A stretch of 43,263 nucleotides of DNA from Candidatus Limihabitans stercoravium (GTDB taxonomy: Bacteria > Bacillota > Clostridia > Christensenellales > CAG-314). The notes beneath the pieces were generated by a model. The model had not been told where the DNA came from, made no database searches, and worked only from the letters and a program-made list of their open reading frames with translations. Shown here in pieces: positions 1-7,713 of this stretch (positions within the stretch are counted from its first letter, which is position 1; each line of letters begins with the position of its first letter). Location of the stretch: assembly GCA_018715495.1 (NCBI GenBank), contig DVLO01000015.1, forward strand, positions 1-43,263, written 5' to 3'. The translations under genes and the position numbers were made by a program.

Positions 1-138
1 CTATGGGGATTTTTGCCATATTTTCAAAATAAAAGAAACAACGGAGTATCTTACTTTAGCTTTTTTACAGAAAAGCTTGCTAATTATTTAGGTGAAAAAG
101 TTACAAAAGAAAAATCAATGGAAAATGCTATAATATAA
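1..138 (+). CDS. 3' end of an unidentified protein (partial)
   Basis: An open frame enters from the left edge and stops at TAA 136-138, giving about 45 C-terminal residues rich in Phe, Lys and Asn. It ends 26 bases before the next gene, so it is probably in the same transcript. I do not recognise the family from this fragment. Codon use is strongly AT-biased, like the two genes that follow. The call rests only on the uninterrupted frame and its position. Confidence 0.45.
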   Translation, partial: LWGFLPYFQNKRNNGVSYFSFFTEKLANYLGEKVTKEKSMENAII

Positions 139-164
139 ATTGGAAGTTGAGGAGATGAGATATA

Positions 165-578
165 ATGGCAAAAACAAATATCAAATCTATTATTCATAGT
201 GATATTCATAATGTATGGGAAACCGTTTTAGCTGTTAAGAACTATAGCAGATGGCGTAGTGATGTAAGTAAAACAGAAATTATAAACGAAAAGAAGTTCA
301 TTGAATATACTAAAGATGGCTATTCTACCACGTTTACTGTTACTGTTATTAAACCATTAAATCGTTGGGAATTTGATATGGAAAACAGCAATATGAAAGG
401 ACACTGGGTTGGCATTTTTAATTCCAAAGACGATAAAACGGAAATTGATTTTACAGAACAGGTAATAGCCAAGAAATTCTTTATGAAGCCGTTTGTAAAA
501 TCATATTTAAAAAAACAGCAAACGCAGTTCGTTATGGACTTAAAAAAAAATATTGGAGAAATAAATCGAAATTTGTAG
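165..578 (+). CDS. SRPBCC-fold (START/polyketide cyclase-like) protein
   Basis: A 137-residue soluble protein. The opening pattern (IIHSDIHNVWETV near residues 9-21) followed by a Trp-Arg pair (SRWRSDV) and alternating beta-strand-like segments is typical of the SRPBCC helix-grip superfamily, single-domain proteins that bind hydrophobic ligands. No catalytic residue can be assigned, so the ligand is unknown. A GGAG ribosome binding site lies about ten bases before the ATG. It sits 25 bases upstream of a CPBP membrane protease gene and probably shares its transcript. Base composition is clearly more AT-rich than the core genes to the right. Confidence 0.7.
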   Translation: MAKTNIKSIIHSDIHNVWETVLAVKNYSRWRSDVSKTEIINEKKFIEYTKDGYSTTFTVTVIKPLNRWEFDMENSNMKGHWVGIFNSKDDKTEIDFTEQVIAKKFFMKPFVKSYLKKQQTQFVMDLKKNIGEINRNL

Positions 579-603
579 GGCTCAATAGAAAAGGAAATCA
601 ATT

Positions 604-1335
604 ATGAAACATAAAGTTTTAGCTATATATAAATCACTATTATGGTGTTTTGTGGTTTTGTTATTTCCAATTGCATCAGGGACAATATCGGTAATTTTAA
701 CATTAGATACTATTACAACGCTATTTTTGCAAGGAATTTTTATGGCATTAGCTTTAATTCCACCTGCTGCTTTTGTCTTTAGTGGTAAGTGGCAATGGAG
801 AGAAGTTGGATTTGCACCGTTTGATTTAAAAGGTTGCAAAAAAGTGTTATTTTTTATTCCTCTTCTTGTTATTTTTGTTCCAGTAGCCATTAAAGGATTC
901 TATATAAAATCAATTGGATACGTGATAGGTAGTTTGTTTCTGTACCTGTTTGTAGGAATATCGGAGGAAGTATACTTCAGAGGGATAATACCCCGATATC
1001 TAAAAGAAGAATTTTCGACGAAAGGAATTGTGTTATGGTCTACGCTTATTTTTAGCATTGGGCATGTTGCTACCGCATTCACAGGAAGTAATGTATTTGA
1101 GATTGCTTTAACCGTACTGAATGCTTTTATTTTTGGTTGGCTTGCAATGGAGATGACTATAATATCCTCCAATATCATTCCTGTATTTCTGGTGCATTTT
1201 CTCTTTGATTTTGAAACTAAAATCGTAGTGATGAACGGCAAAGACTTGCTAGTTGCGGAGATTGTTCGAGGAATAATGATGTTCATTATAGCCAGTTGGT
1301 TTGCTGTTGTTATATATAAGCAAAGAAAGCGTTAA
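604..1335 (+). CDS. CPBP family intramembrane glutamic endopeptidase
   Basis: A 243-residue polytopic membrane protein of the CPBP (CAAX protease and bacteriocin-processing, Abi) family. The signature motifs are visible in order: EEVYFRG (the EExxxR motif) near residue 121, a His in the GHVATAF segment near residue 153, and HFLFD near residue 198. In this family Glu and His residues inside the membrane make up the peptidase active site; members process prenylated or bacteriocin-like peptides or give self-immunity. The substrate here is unknown. AAGGA precedes the ATG at a suitable distance. The AT-rich codon use matches its upstream neighbour and contrasts with the ATP synthase genes, suggesting a separately acquired pair. 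Confidence 0.85.
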   Translation: MKHKVLAIYKSLLWCFVVLLFPIASGTISVILTLDTITTLFLQGIFMALALIPPAAFVFSGKWQWREVGFAPFDLKGCKKVLFFIPLLVIFVPVAIKGFYIKSIGYVIGSLFLYLFVGISEEVYFRGIIPRYLKEEFSTKGIVLWSTLIFSIGHVATAFTGSNVFEIALTVLNAFIFGWLAMEMTIISSNIIPVFLVHFLFDFETKIVVMNGKDLLVAEIVRGIMMFIIASWFAVVIYKQRKR

Positions 1336-1764
1336 ATTCCAATTTCTCGGCGAGTTCAACTGCACGCACTTTTTAAGTGGGTGTACGCAAATTGTATCAA
1401 AATAGGTATTTACACACATTTTAAAAAGGTTTGATGCGATACGGCGTCAAACCTTTTTTTGTAAAATTCATCAGTGTTGGCCTTAAAATGATAAACTGTG
1501 TTTTGATGCGCAAAAGCAAATCATTGATTACTGCGATCTTGTTTTATTTATTTTTCTGCAAGCAATTTTATTAGTACATTGTAAATGTTGTTATTTTGTG
1601 TTAAAATGCAATTAATGTTATTTCCTGACTGATAGTTATGTGCATTCTGATACTCTCTAAAAGAATTCACGTAATCATTTCAATTTAGAACGGAATTTAT
1701 CTATGAAGATGAACATTTTCACAGTCATTGCTGGTAACAAGTTTTATTAATTAAGGAGCAAGTC
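1336..1764. other. Gene-free spacer
   Basis: A 429-base AT-rich stretch between the CPBP gene and the DUF1349-like gene. Apart from the terminator at 1423-1460 and the ribosome binding site AAGGAG at 1753-1758, I see no coding frame, RNA gene or convincing promoter. Confidence 0.5.
1423..1460 (+). terminator. Rho-independent terminator after the CPBP gene
   Basis: A 12-base-pair stem (1423-1434 with 1447-1458) and a 12-base loop end in a T run. It lies 88 bases after the CPBP stop and closes the first accessory unit. Confidence 0.8.
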
Positions 1765-2370
1765 ATTGATTTAAAGAAATTTTCTTGGGTAAGAGAGCCT
1801 AAAAATTGGAATTTGAAAGACGGCGTATTGGAAGTTGTAACCGAACCCAACACCGATTTGTGGCAAAGGACATACTACCATTTCAGAAACGACAATGCGC
1901 CTTGTTTTCAATTTGAGACAGAGGAAAAATATTTCTCATTTACTGTCAAGACTTCTTTTGAAGAGGCGAAACATCGTTTTGACCAATGTGGCGTAATAGT
2001 GTACATGGACAGCGAAAATTGGATAAAGGGGTCAATTGAGTACGAAAACGAAACCTACCAGCACCTGGGAAGTGTTGTGACCAACAACGGATTTTCCGAT
2101 TGGGCTACGACAAACATCCCTGCTTCAGTAAAACACATGTGGTATCGACTCAGCAGGAGGGAAGATGACTTCAAGATTGAATGTTCCTTGGACGGGGTAA
2201 ACTTCAACCAGATGAGAATATGCCATTTCTATAAAGGTGATGGTGCTATAAGGTTTGGTGTTTACGCTTGTTCGCCTGAAAACTCAAGTTTCAAGGCGTT
2301 GTTTACAGATTTCCATTTGGGCGAATGTAGATGGTTGAAACACGACGGACAAGCACCCGACGAAAACTGA
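1765..2370 (+). CDS. DUF1349-like (concanavalin-type beta-sandwich) protein with probable ATT start
   Basis: A protein of about 201 residues resembling the DUF1349 family: an opening with two Trp residues (KKFSWVREPKNWNLKDG), then DLWQRTYYHF, a central CGVIVYMDSENWIKGSIEYE block and a late FYKGDGAIRFGVYACSP block. These are jelly-roll proteins of uncertain, probably carbohydrate-related, function. The first ATG/GTG/TTG in frame is TTG 1813, but that would remove the conserved N-terminus and has no ribosome binding site. The open frame and family similarity continue to ATT 1765, which has AAGGAG six bases before it, so I place the start at ATT. An ATG-to-ATT mutation that reduces expression is the alternative. 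Confidence 0.7.
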   Translation: MDLKKFSWVREPKNWNLKDGVLEVVTEPNTDLWQRTYYHFRNDNAPCFQFETEEKYFSFTVKTSFEEAKHRFDQCGVIVYMDSENWIKGSIEYENETYQHLGSVVTNNGFSDWATTNIPASVKHMWYRLSRREDDFKIECSLDGVNFNQMRICHFYKGDGAIRFGVYACSPENSSFKALFTDFHLGECRWLKHDGQAPDEN

Positions 2371-2620
2371 TGTCGGACAATGATTTTAAGACTATCGTGA
2401 AATTTCAAATAGTTTGTTTGGATTGATTAGTGATGCGAATAAACATTTTTTTTGTATATCGCTGAAACCGGTCTAATTCAATCATACGTTGTTTTGTTAG
2501 ATTGGTTTGTATTGATTAGTGTAATCACATTGAACAAAATACAATAAACAAACAATTGCAATATAGACTAAAATTTGTGCAGTACTAACTGCGTTGATTG
2601 ATGTCAATCAAGGAGGAAAA

Positions 2621-2950
2621 ATGGCAGTAACCATTAACATTTACTACAAGGGAAAGCATGGCAGTGCAAGAGCTTTTGCCAATGAAATGCTTTCCGAAGG
2701 ATTGGTGGATAAAATAAGAGCTGAAAAAGGCAATCTGAAGTACGAATACTTCATTCCCTTTGGCGATGAAGAAACAGTGCTACTTATCGATAAGTGGGAA
2801 AGTCAAACTGCACTGGACATTCACCATGCTTCACCCATGATGAACAGGATTTCGGAACTTCGTAATAAATACGACTTGACCATGACGGTGGAAAGGTTTG
2901 TTGACGATACCAAGGCTCCGAAGACAGACGAAAAATTTATTAGAAAATAA
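2621..2950 (+). CDS. Antibiotic biosynthesis monooxygenase (ABM)-fold small protein
   Basis: A 109-residue protein with the short ferredoxin-like ABM pattern: an opening TINIYYKGKHGSARAF strand-helix unit, a central YEYFIPFGDEETVLLIDKWES segment in which Glu-Thr-Val-Leu-Leu-Ile-Asp-Lys-Trp is characteristic, and a DIHHASPMM helix. ABM proteins are usually dimeric and include cofactor-free monooxygenases and heme-degrading enzymes; nothing here fixes a substrate. ATG 2621 is chosen over an upstream in-frame codon because AGGAGG (2611-2616) lies four bases before it. Confidence 0.75.
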   Translation: MAVTINIYYKGKHGSARAFANEMLSEGLVDKIRAEKGNLKYEYFIPFGDEETVLLIDKWESQTALDIHHASPMMNRISELRNKYDLTMTVERFVDDTKAPKTDEKFIRK

Positions 2951-2990
2951 AATCTACTCTGTCACAATTTATAGTTTTTTAAGTCAAAAT

Positions 2991-3018
2991 TTGAAAACAA
3001 GTACCAAAATTTTAAAAT
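2991..3018 (+). promoter_or_regulatory. Possible promoter of the EamA transporter gene
   Basis: TTGAAA (2991-2996) and TAAAAT (3013-3018) are separated by 16 bases. Transcription would start about ten bases before ATG 3036, leaving a very short leader without a clear ribosome binding site. Confidence 0.4.
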
Positions 3019-3035
3019 GCAATGCGTAGATTGAT

Positions 3036-3956
3036 ATGAACAACACATCGGTAAAAAAGGGAATAGTTCTGGCGGTAATTGCTGCGGCGTTTTACGCAAT
3101 AAATGCACCCGTTTCTAAAGTCTTGCTTGATTATATGCCACCAACATTGATGGCAGGCTTTCTGTATGTCGGAGCAGGAGTGGGTATGGGCGTAATTGCG
3201 CTTGTACGCAAGGCTACAAATATGAAAAACACCGAAGCGACATTTTCACGTAGCGACATACCGTACATAATTGCAATGATTCTCCTTGATATTGCCGCTC
3301 CAATTTGTCTCATGTTTGGATTGAGTAGTACATCGGCTGCATCCGCATCTTTACTCAACAATTTCGAAATAGTGGCAACTGCCTTGATTGCATTGCTTGT
3401 ATTCAAGGAAAGAATAAGTCTGCGTCTGTGGTTAGGTATTCTTTTCATTACGTTGTCATGCACAATACTGTCCTTCGATGACTGGTCCGGATTACAGTTT
3501 TCTTTTGGCTCCTTATTTGTGTTGACTGCATGTGTTCTGTGGGGCGTGGAGAACAATTGTACCAGAAAGATTTCCTCAAAAGATCCATTGCAGATAGTGT
3601 TGTTAAAGGGAATATTTTCAGGCATAGGTTCAATTGCGGTAGGTTTTGTAATAGGGGAACAGATAACTGTCGTGTGGAGCGTCTTTGCAGTATTGGGCGT
3701 GGGATTTGTTGCTTACGGTCTTAGCATATTCTTTTACGTATATGCACAGCGTACACTTGGGGCAGCACGCACAAGTGCCTACTACGCAATTGCTCCCTTT
3801 ATCGGTACGGCATTGTCGTTGGTTATATTCCGTGAAATTCCACATTATACGTACTTTATTGCGCTTGTGCTAATGCTTGTAGGGGCGTGGCTGTCATCAC
3901 GGGATAAACCGTTGTTTAAGAAATCGTCCGATAAATTGGAAAACAATGACCTTTAA
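3036..3956 (+). CDS. EamA/DMT family transporter
   Basis: A 306-residue membrane protein with about ten hydrophobic segments in two halves, the layout of the drug/metabolite transporter superfamily with tandem EamA domains. Visible signatures are AFYAINAPVSKVLL in helix 1, the SSTSAASASLLNNFEIVATALIA block ending the first half, FKERIS after it, and the matching AARTSAYYAIAPFIGTALSLVIFRE block in the second half. Such proteins export small metabolites or amino acids; the substrate cannot be read from sequence. It has a single-gene transcript layout, with a possible promoter before it and a hairpin after it. Confidence 0.88.
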   Translation: MNNTSVKKGIVLAVIAAAFYAINAPVSKVLLDYMPPTLMAGFLYVGAGVGMGVIALVRKATNMKNTEATFSRSDIPYIIAMILLDIAAPICLMFGLSSTSAASASLLNNFEIVATALIALLVFKERISLRLWLGILFITLSCTILSFDDWSGLQFSFGSLFVLTACVLWGVENNCTRKISSKDPLQIVLLKGIFSGIGSIAVGFVIGEQITVVWSVFAVLGVGFVAYGLSIFFYVYAQRTLGAARTSAYYAIAPFIGTALSLVIFREIPHYTYFIALVLMLVGAWLSSRDKPLFKKSSDKLENNDL

Positions 3957-3977
3957 TACGGTACATTTACATTTAGT

Positions 3978-4026
3978 AAAACTTTCTCTTAATTAGTTGT
4001 AACTGATTGGGGGAAAGTTTTATTTT
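3978..4026 (+). terminator. Probable terminator after the EamA gene
   Basis: AAAACTTTC (3978-3986) pairs with GAAAGTTTT (4013-4021), with an inner pairing of 3991-3998 with 4001-4008 and trailing T-rich sequence. Confidence 0.6.
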
Positions 4027-4164
4027 GCTTTTCTGACATTATAAAAGACAATTCAATGGCAATGTTTGAAATTAATTTAGTAAACTTTGTTTGCTTTTGT
4101 TTAAAAATAAATGTAGTTTTAAGAAATGTAGTATAGAATGACCAACACCAAGGAGATAAATAAT

Positions 4165-5838
4165 ATGAAAACAACTAAAATTATATTCGCAGTAGTTGCT
4201 GTAGTAATGGCTCTTACTTTCGTTCTTGCGGGATGCAAGCCCTCAACTACACAGCAGACTACATATAGTATCAGTAAGGCGACAACCTCCAATGGAACAT
4301 TCGAACTAAATGTAAATGGTAAAGTCGTCAGTTCAGCTAAATCAGGAGAGAAAATTACTGTCGTTCCAAGTGCTTCGGAAGGATATACAGTAGATAAGGC
4401 GTACTACAAGACAGCGTCTTCCAATTCTACAGACGTTACTTTGACAGATGGTCAATATACTTTTTCAATGCCAGCCGATAACATTACCGTTTATGTGGAA
4501 TTTAAACTTTCAACTGCGGTTACTTATACAGTAAGCAAGGCACAGTCGGAAAATGGTTCATTTACCCTCACAGTAAACGGCACGGAAGTAAGCAGTGCGG
4601 AATCCGGGCAAGAAATAACGGTTACTGCATTACCCGATGAAGGATTTGTTATTGATAAAATTCATTTTACAACTGCGGTAAATCAGTCTGAAAATGAAGT
4701 TGTCGCAAGTGACGGAGTGTACTCATTTGTAATGCCTGAAAGTGATGTTACGGTTTACGTAGTGTTTGTTACGGCTCAGCCAACTACACACAAACTCAGT
4801 AAAGAAAGCGACAGCAATGTGACTTTACTTGTAGACGGCGAAAACGTTGAAACTCCTGTCGATGTCAAGCAGTCTTCAACAGTAACGGTTCAATTTGATG
4901 TTCAGCAATATGTTGCCATGGAAGTGTACTACACAACAAGCAATGGTAAGGTTGAAGTGTTGCCTGCCGAAGGAATCTATTCCTTTGCAATGCCCGATGA
5001 TGATGTGACAGTGGGTGCCATGTTGGTCAAAACAACTGATACAAGCGCAGTTACCTTTGAGTATCTTGAAGACAGTAATTCTTATTCAGTAAGCGGCTAC
5101 ACAGGCGTTGACAGTGATGTGGTAATTCCAAGAGTTTACGAAGGCTTACCCGTCACGCAAATCGGTAGCTACGCATTGCTCAGCACAAGTGTAAAAAGTG
5201 TTGTTATCCACAGCGACATCACTGTGATTGATATGTATGCACTGTCTTCATGCGTAGAACTGACAACAGTCAGATTTGAAAAGGGCAGTAAACTTGAAAT
5301 TATCGGGGACGCTGCTTTCATGTCGTCCGGATTGACAAGCATTGAGATCCCTTCAAGCGTAAAACAAATCGGTATACAAACATTTGACAGCTGTATTGAC
5401 CTGACTAGTGTAGTGTTTGAAAAAGGTAGCCAATTGCAATCCGTTGGAGGAAACGCTTTCGGATCAACGGCAATTACAAGTATAAGGATTCCAGCAAGCG
5501 TTACGTCCTTTGACTGTGCATTCAATGATTGCAGACAACTTGTAACGGTGGTGTTCGAAGGTAACAACATTACGGAAATTACCGACTACACATTCATGAA
5601 CTGTTTGAAGTTGCAAAGCATTGTATTACCAGCAAGTGTCAACAGTATAGGAAGTAAAGCGTTTTTCATGTGCAACAGTCCGTTGGTTGTTTACTACGGC
5701 GGAACTCAGACGCAGTGGGAACAGCTGGAAAACAAGCCACAGTCAACGCCGTATTTTTACAGTGAAACTAAACCTCAGGAATCGGGCAACTGCTGGCATT
5801 TCGGTGAAAACGGTGCTCCCGTTGTGTGGGAAATCTAA
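4165..5838 (+). CDS. Surface lipoprotein with three beta-sandwich repeats and BspA-like leucine-rich repeats
   Basis: A 557-residue secreted protein. It has a lipoprotein signal (LAGC lipobox, Cys24), so it should be lipidated and then cleaved by signal peptidase II, whose gene lies at 19732. Next come three repeats of about 80 residues (roughly 36-117, 121-204 and 209-290), each opening with a SKA/SKE strand and closing with a Y-S/T-F-x-MP-x-x-D/N-V/I-TV motif, like bacterial repeat domains of clostridial surface proteins. The C-terminal half is a BspA-type LRR_5 array with recurring IGSYAL, I..DAAF, SIEIPSSVKQIG, F..CIDLTSVVFEKGS units. BspA-like proteins often mediate adhesion. ATG 4165 is chosen for its AGGAG at 4151-4155. 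Confidence 0.85.
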   Translation: MKTTKIIFAVVAVVMALTFVLAGCKPSTTQQTTYSISKATTSNGTFELNVNGKVVSSAKSGEKITVVPSASEGYTVDKAYYKTASSNSTDVTLTDGQYTFSMPADNITVYVEFKLSTAVTYTVSKAQSENGSFTLTVNGTEVSSAESGQEITVTALPDEGFVIDKIHFTTAVNQSENEVVASDGVYSFVMPESDVTVYVVFVTAQPTTHKLSKESDSNVTLLVDGENVETPVDVKQSSTVTVQFDVQQYVAMEVYYTTSNGKVEVLPAEGIYSFAMPDDDVTVGAMLVKTTDTSAVTFEYLEDSNSYSVSGYTGVDSDVVIPRVYEGLPVTQIGSYALLSTSVKSVVIHSDITVIDMYALSSCVELTTVRFEKGSKLEIIGDAAFMSSGLTSIEIPSSVKQIGIQTFDSCIDLTSVVFEKGSQLQSVGGNAFGSTAITSIRIPASVTSFDCAFNDCRQLVTVVFEGNNITEITDYTFMNCLKLQSIVLPASVNSIGSKAFFMCNSPLVVYYGGTQTQWEQLENKPQSTPYFYSETKPQESGNCWHFGENGAPVVWEI

Positions 5839-5855
5839 TTGAATTGACAGAAAAT

Positions 5856-5894
5856 AAAATACACTCTGAAAGGATTGTTTTCAGAGTGTATTTT
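5856..5894. terminator. Bidirectional terminator
   Basis: A perfect 16-base-pair stem (5856-5871 with 5879-5894) around a seven-base loop, A-rich on one arm and T-rich on the other. It lies between the lipoprotein gene and a convergent minus-strand gene and can serve both. Confidence 0.9.
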
Positions 5895-5918
5895 GTTTGT
5901 ATGAGTGTATTACAATTA

Positions 5919-6284
5919 TTATATCAGCAGAACAATTGCAACTATCATTCCGGCAAGTGAAATCAATGCAATAATAAATGATGGCAGGGCGTATTTCCTT
6001 TCTTCTTTATTGAACATTTGTATCAGGGATTTTATTAGCATAATAATTTGCCCGATGATACCGTTTATCAGACTGTAAATAACTGTGGCAATGCACACAA
6101 TCAGTATAATTATTGCTCCCAGCAATGATGTTTCGATCATTTCAATTGCTTTTACAAAGCCCCAACCTGCAAGGACGGCGATAGCAATAAATAATACATT
6201 CGCTAATGAGTATACGATTCGTTTCTTGCCCTGAGCTGTAATGACGTTTAATATGTGTTTAATAAATTGTCTTAAAAAACTCAT
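5919..6284 (-). CDS. Small membrane protein of unknown function
   Basis: A 121-residue protein with a basic N-terminus followed by three hydrophobic segments: around residues 26-46 (VLFIAIAVLAGWGFV), 54-82 (LLGAIIILIVCIATVIYSL), and a C-terminal one ending the protein (FIIALISLAGMIVAIVLLI). I do not recognise a family. The start is the internal ATG at 6284 because AGGAGG lies five bases before it on the minus strand; a possible in-frame start 18 bases further upstream has no such site. It has its own near-consensus promoter and shares a bidirectional terminator, so it is probably a single-gene unit. Confidence 0.7.
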   Translation of the reverse strand: MSFLRQFIKHILNVITAQGKKRIVYSLANVLFIAIAVLAGWGFVKAIEMIETSLLGAIIILIVCIATVIYSLINGIIGQIIMLIKSLIQMFNKEERKYALPSFIIALISLAGMIVAIVLLI

Positions 6285-6335
6285 GATAACCTCCTTGTTC
6301 AACGATTAAAAATGTTCAGTATTTGTATGAAACCT

Positions 6336-6364
6336 ATTATATCAATTATTTTTGCAGAAGTCAA
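6336..6364 (-). promoter_or_regulatory. Promoter of the minus-strand small membrane protein
   Basis: On the minus strand TTGACT (6364-6359), a 17-base spacer, and TATAAT (6341-6336) form a near-consensus housekeeping promoter about 50 bases before the start codon. Confidence 0.8.
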
Positions 6365-6442
6365 TACGCTGTTTTAACTGATAAGTGTGAGTTAACAGCT
6401 AAGAAACAATTGAACTTGTGAACAAAAACAGAGACAATTTAC

Positions 6443-6471
6443 TTGACTTTTTAGCCATTTCGGAATAATAT
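6443..6471 (+). promoter_or_regulatory. Promoter of the marR-like gene
   Basis: TTGACT (6443-6448), a 17-base spacer and TAATAT (6466-6471). The predicted start of transcription falls at or just before the palindrome at 6481-6515. Confidence 0.75.
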
Positions 6472-6480
6472 ACCAACGTT

Positions 6481-6515
6481 ATAGTAAGTATGCTTATTAT
6501 TAGCTTGCTTACTAT
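6481..6515. promoter_or_regulatory. Palindromic operator, probable MarR autoregulatory site
   Basis: ATAGTAAGTATGCT (6481-6494) and AGCTTGCTTACTAT (6502-6515) form an inverted repeat matching at 12 of 14 positions around a seven-base centre. It lies just after the -10 box and 30 bases before the marR-like start, the usual place for self-repression. Confidence 0.65.
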
Positions 6516-6544
6516 ATAACACAAGGGTAATATCAGGGGGCGGA

Positions 6545-6868
6545 ATGGATTCTTTTCATCATTGGCTGATGAAGTTACACATGACTTTTGGCAAAAGTAT
6601 TTTTGCCAGTGCTCAGAAGATGGGATTGACATCAGGTCAGCCTAAGATTCTGGAATTTTTGGATGAAGTAGGAAGTGCAGAGCAAAAAACAATTGCTCAG
6701 TTTTGCGAAATTGAACCTGCAACGGTCGGGGGAATACTCCAGCGCATGGAAGAAAGCGGATTGGTTACCCGCATAAGAGAGAAAGGCAATCGCAGGTCCA
6801 TTGTTGTCAATCTGACAGACAATGGCAAGCAGATAGCGGAAGAAATTCAACACCAATTCGACAGGTAG
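6545..6868 (+). CDS. MarR-family regulator cut short by an in-frame TAG (probable pseudogene)
   Basis: A 107-residue product with the MarR winged-helix core: QPKILEFLDEVGSAEQKTIAQF (helices 2-3), IEPATVGGILQRMEESGLVTR (recognition helix) and the wing REKGNRRSIVVNLTDNG. The frame stops at TAG 6866-6868, yet the same frame continues with a credible MarR C-terminus (EEVALDGFSDDERTLFRDWLKK) to TGA 6986-6988, which would make a normal 147-residue protein overlapping the next gene by 14 bases. The TAG therefore looks like a single-base nonsense mutation. It removes the C-terminal helices that MarR proteins use to dimerise, so the product is probably inactive or altered. The start has a purine-rich GGGGG-containing site just before it. 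Confidence 0.75.
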   Translation: MDSFHHWLMKLHMTFGKSIFASAQKMGLTSGQPKILEFLDEVGSAEQKTIAQFCEIEPATVGGILQRMEESGLVTRIREKGNRRSIVVNLTDNGKQIAEEIQHQFDR

Positions 6869-6974
6869 GAGGAAGTTGCGCTTGATGGGTTCAGCGATGA
6901 TGAGCGGACGCTATTTCGTGACTGGCTGAAGAAGTGCTACTGCAATCTTCAAAATAACGATAGGGAGGATACCA

Positions 6975-7694
6975 ATGAGCGAGAATGAAGAGTGTATAGG
7001 TGGTGCGGAACCCACGGAAAAAAGTTCCGACCAGCAAACAGAATCTAAATTACTGCAACAGAGTATTTTAAAAGATGTTTGGTGTTGTTAATTGGTTTGA
7101 TAATCATGGCGTTCGGAGTGGAATTTTCTGTATTGGCAGATTTAGGCACATCGCCTGTATCCAGTATTCCATATGTCACCAATCTGATTTCGGGGGTTGA
7201 CCTTGGATATACAACAATGATTGTCAATGCCTTGGATTGTACTTATACAAATTCCAATACTGCGCAAGAAATTCAAGTGGTAGAGATTGTTGCAGATTGT
7301 AGTAAGTATTGTATTTGGCTATATGATCATTGTAGCTGACATGTTGATTGGTAACATTGTTCCCACAACGTATCTTGAACAGTGGTTGTTGTGCATTGTG
7401 GGTATTGTGCTTGTGGCAATAGGTGTGGCGTTCGAAATGACGGCAAGTGTGTTGACATTGGCAGGTGAAGGATTGGTGCAATCAATATGTATGGTGAGCA
7501 AGGCTAAGTTTTCCACAATGAAAGTAATTTGCGACGTATCATATGTTGTGATAGCCGTTGCAATTTCATATATATTTGCAAACAGGTTGTTGGGTGTACG
7601 TGAAGGTACAATAGCTGCGGCAGTATTCGTAGGATTACTGTCCAAGCCTGTAATCAGGTTACTCAAACCGCTTGCATGCAAAATTTTTAAGTAA
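6975..7694 (+). pseudogene. Decayed YczE/DUF6198-type membrane protein gene
   Basis: Fragments of one membrane protein are spread over three frames. ATG 6975 opens a frame stopping near 7080. A one-base shift then gives KRCLVLLIGLIIMAFG and LADLGTSPVSSIPYV, the N-terminal hallmark of the YczE/YitT-like family. A second shift near 7230 leads to LIQIPILRKKFKW, an in-frame TAG near 7281, and then an open frame to 7694 with SIVFGYMI and GVREGTIAAAVFVGLLSKP, the family's C-terminal signature. Two shifts and one stop make it a pseudogene. It was translationally coupled to the marR-like gene, so regulator and membrane protein appear to have decayed together. Confidence 0.85.
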
Positions 7695-7713
7695 ACAAGA
7701 AGGACAAATCAAA

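Noticed and set aside
2466..2510. A possible hairpin AAACCGGTCTAA...TTAGATTGGTTT before the ABM-fold gene
   Set aside because: It needs two G-T pairs and a long loop, has no T run, and I see no function for it.
6866..7283. TAG recoded as an amino acid, since both the marR-like and YczE-like genes have in-frame TAG
   Set aside because: The second gene also has two frameshifts, and TAG ends the alpha-subunit gene normally, so decay explains it better.
7452..7480. TTGACA inside the pseudogene as -35 box of an ATP synthase promoter
   Set aside because: No acceptable -10 box lies 16-18 bases downstream.
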